A stretch of DNA of 5,025 nt, taken from positions 1-5,025 of the forward strand of contig JAUVXT010000197.1 of assembly GCA_030603465.1 (NCBI GenBank). The letters run 5' to 3'. Shown here in pieces: positions 5,012 through 5,025 of the stretch. The DNA comes from Deltaproteobacteria bacterium. GTDB taxonomy: Bacteria > Desulfobacterota > Syntrophia > Syntrophales > UBA2210. Under the pieces are notes generated by a model. That model was not told the DNA's origin and did not search any database. It saw only the letters and a program-made list of their open reading frames with translations. Within the stretch, counting starts at the first letter, position 1; every line of letters starts with the position of its first letter. The translations under genes and the position numbers were made by a program.

Positions 5012-5025
5012 AGCGGAGCTTTTTA

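Noticed and set aside
4990..5025. Intrinsic terminator at the right edge
   Set aside because: The stem is strong but the T run begins about ten bases after it, so I list it only as a hairpin.

Overview
This looks like a chromosomal segment from a Gram-negative anaerobe, most like Desulfobacterota/Deltaproteobacteria. That placement is my inference, from the gene types (MoxR-DUF58 pair, bacterial eRF1-like protein, universal stress protein fragment, ketopantoate reductase) and from the many REP-like palindromes between genes. No rRNA, tRNA, CRISPR array, transposase or phage gene is visible.

Left part (1-2230), minus strand: a MoxR-family AAA+ ATPase (1075-2007) is followed by a membrane-anchored DUF58 protein (1-790) that runs off the left edge. 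MoxR and DUF58 proteins are commonly neighbours and are thought to act together as a chaperone-like or maturation module for cell-envelope or vWA-type proteins. A textbook sigma-70-type promoter (TTGACA, 17 bp, TATTAT-like TAATAT) lies 195-223 bp upstream of moxR. The moxR start is best placed at a TTG behind a perfect GGAGGT. The 284-bp gap between the two genes is filled with inverted repeats, including a two-hairpin REP-like element.

Middle part (2008-3760): after a 439-bp divergent intergenic region come two plus-strand genes. The first is a 49-codon stub that begins exactly like a universal stress protein and then becomes a hydrophobic tail. The second, 66 bp later, is a full-length bacterial archaeo-eukaryotic release-factor-like protein (baeRF, probably family 3), predicted to act on ribosomes. 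Together they suggest a stress or translation-recovery locus whose stress-protein partner has decayed or been remodelled.

Right part (3860-5025): a complete 2-dehydropantoate 2-reductase family protein with all the expected catalytic residues, then 245 bp of AT-rich intergenic DNA with a repeat copy, a 15-bp palindrome next to a TATAAT box, and a strong hairpin at the right edge.

The most unusual structural feature is a dispersed repeat of about 35-55 bp (consensus core TTGCGGAGAATCTTCGACTG). It occurs once in each of four gaps: moxR-DUF58, moxR upstream, baeRF-panE and after panE. None of the genes forms an obviously new defence system; the baeRF protein and the stress-protein stub are the items most worth following.
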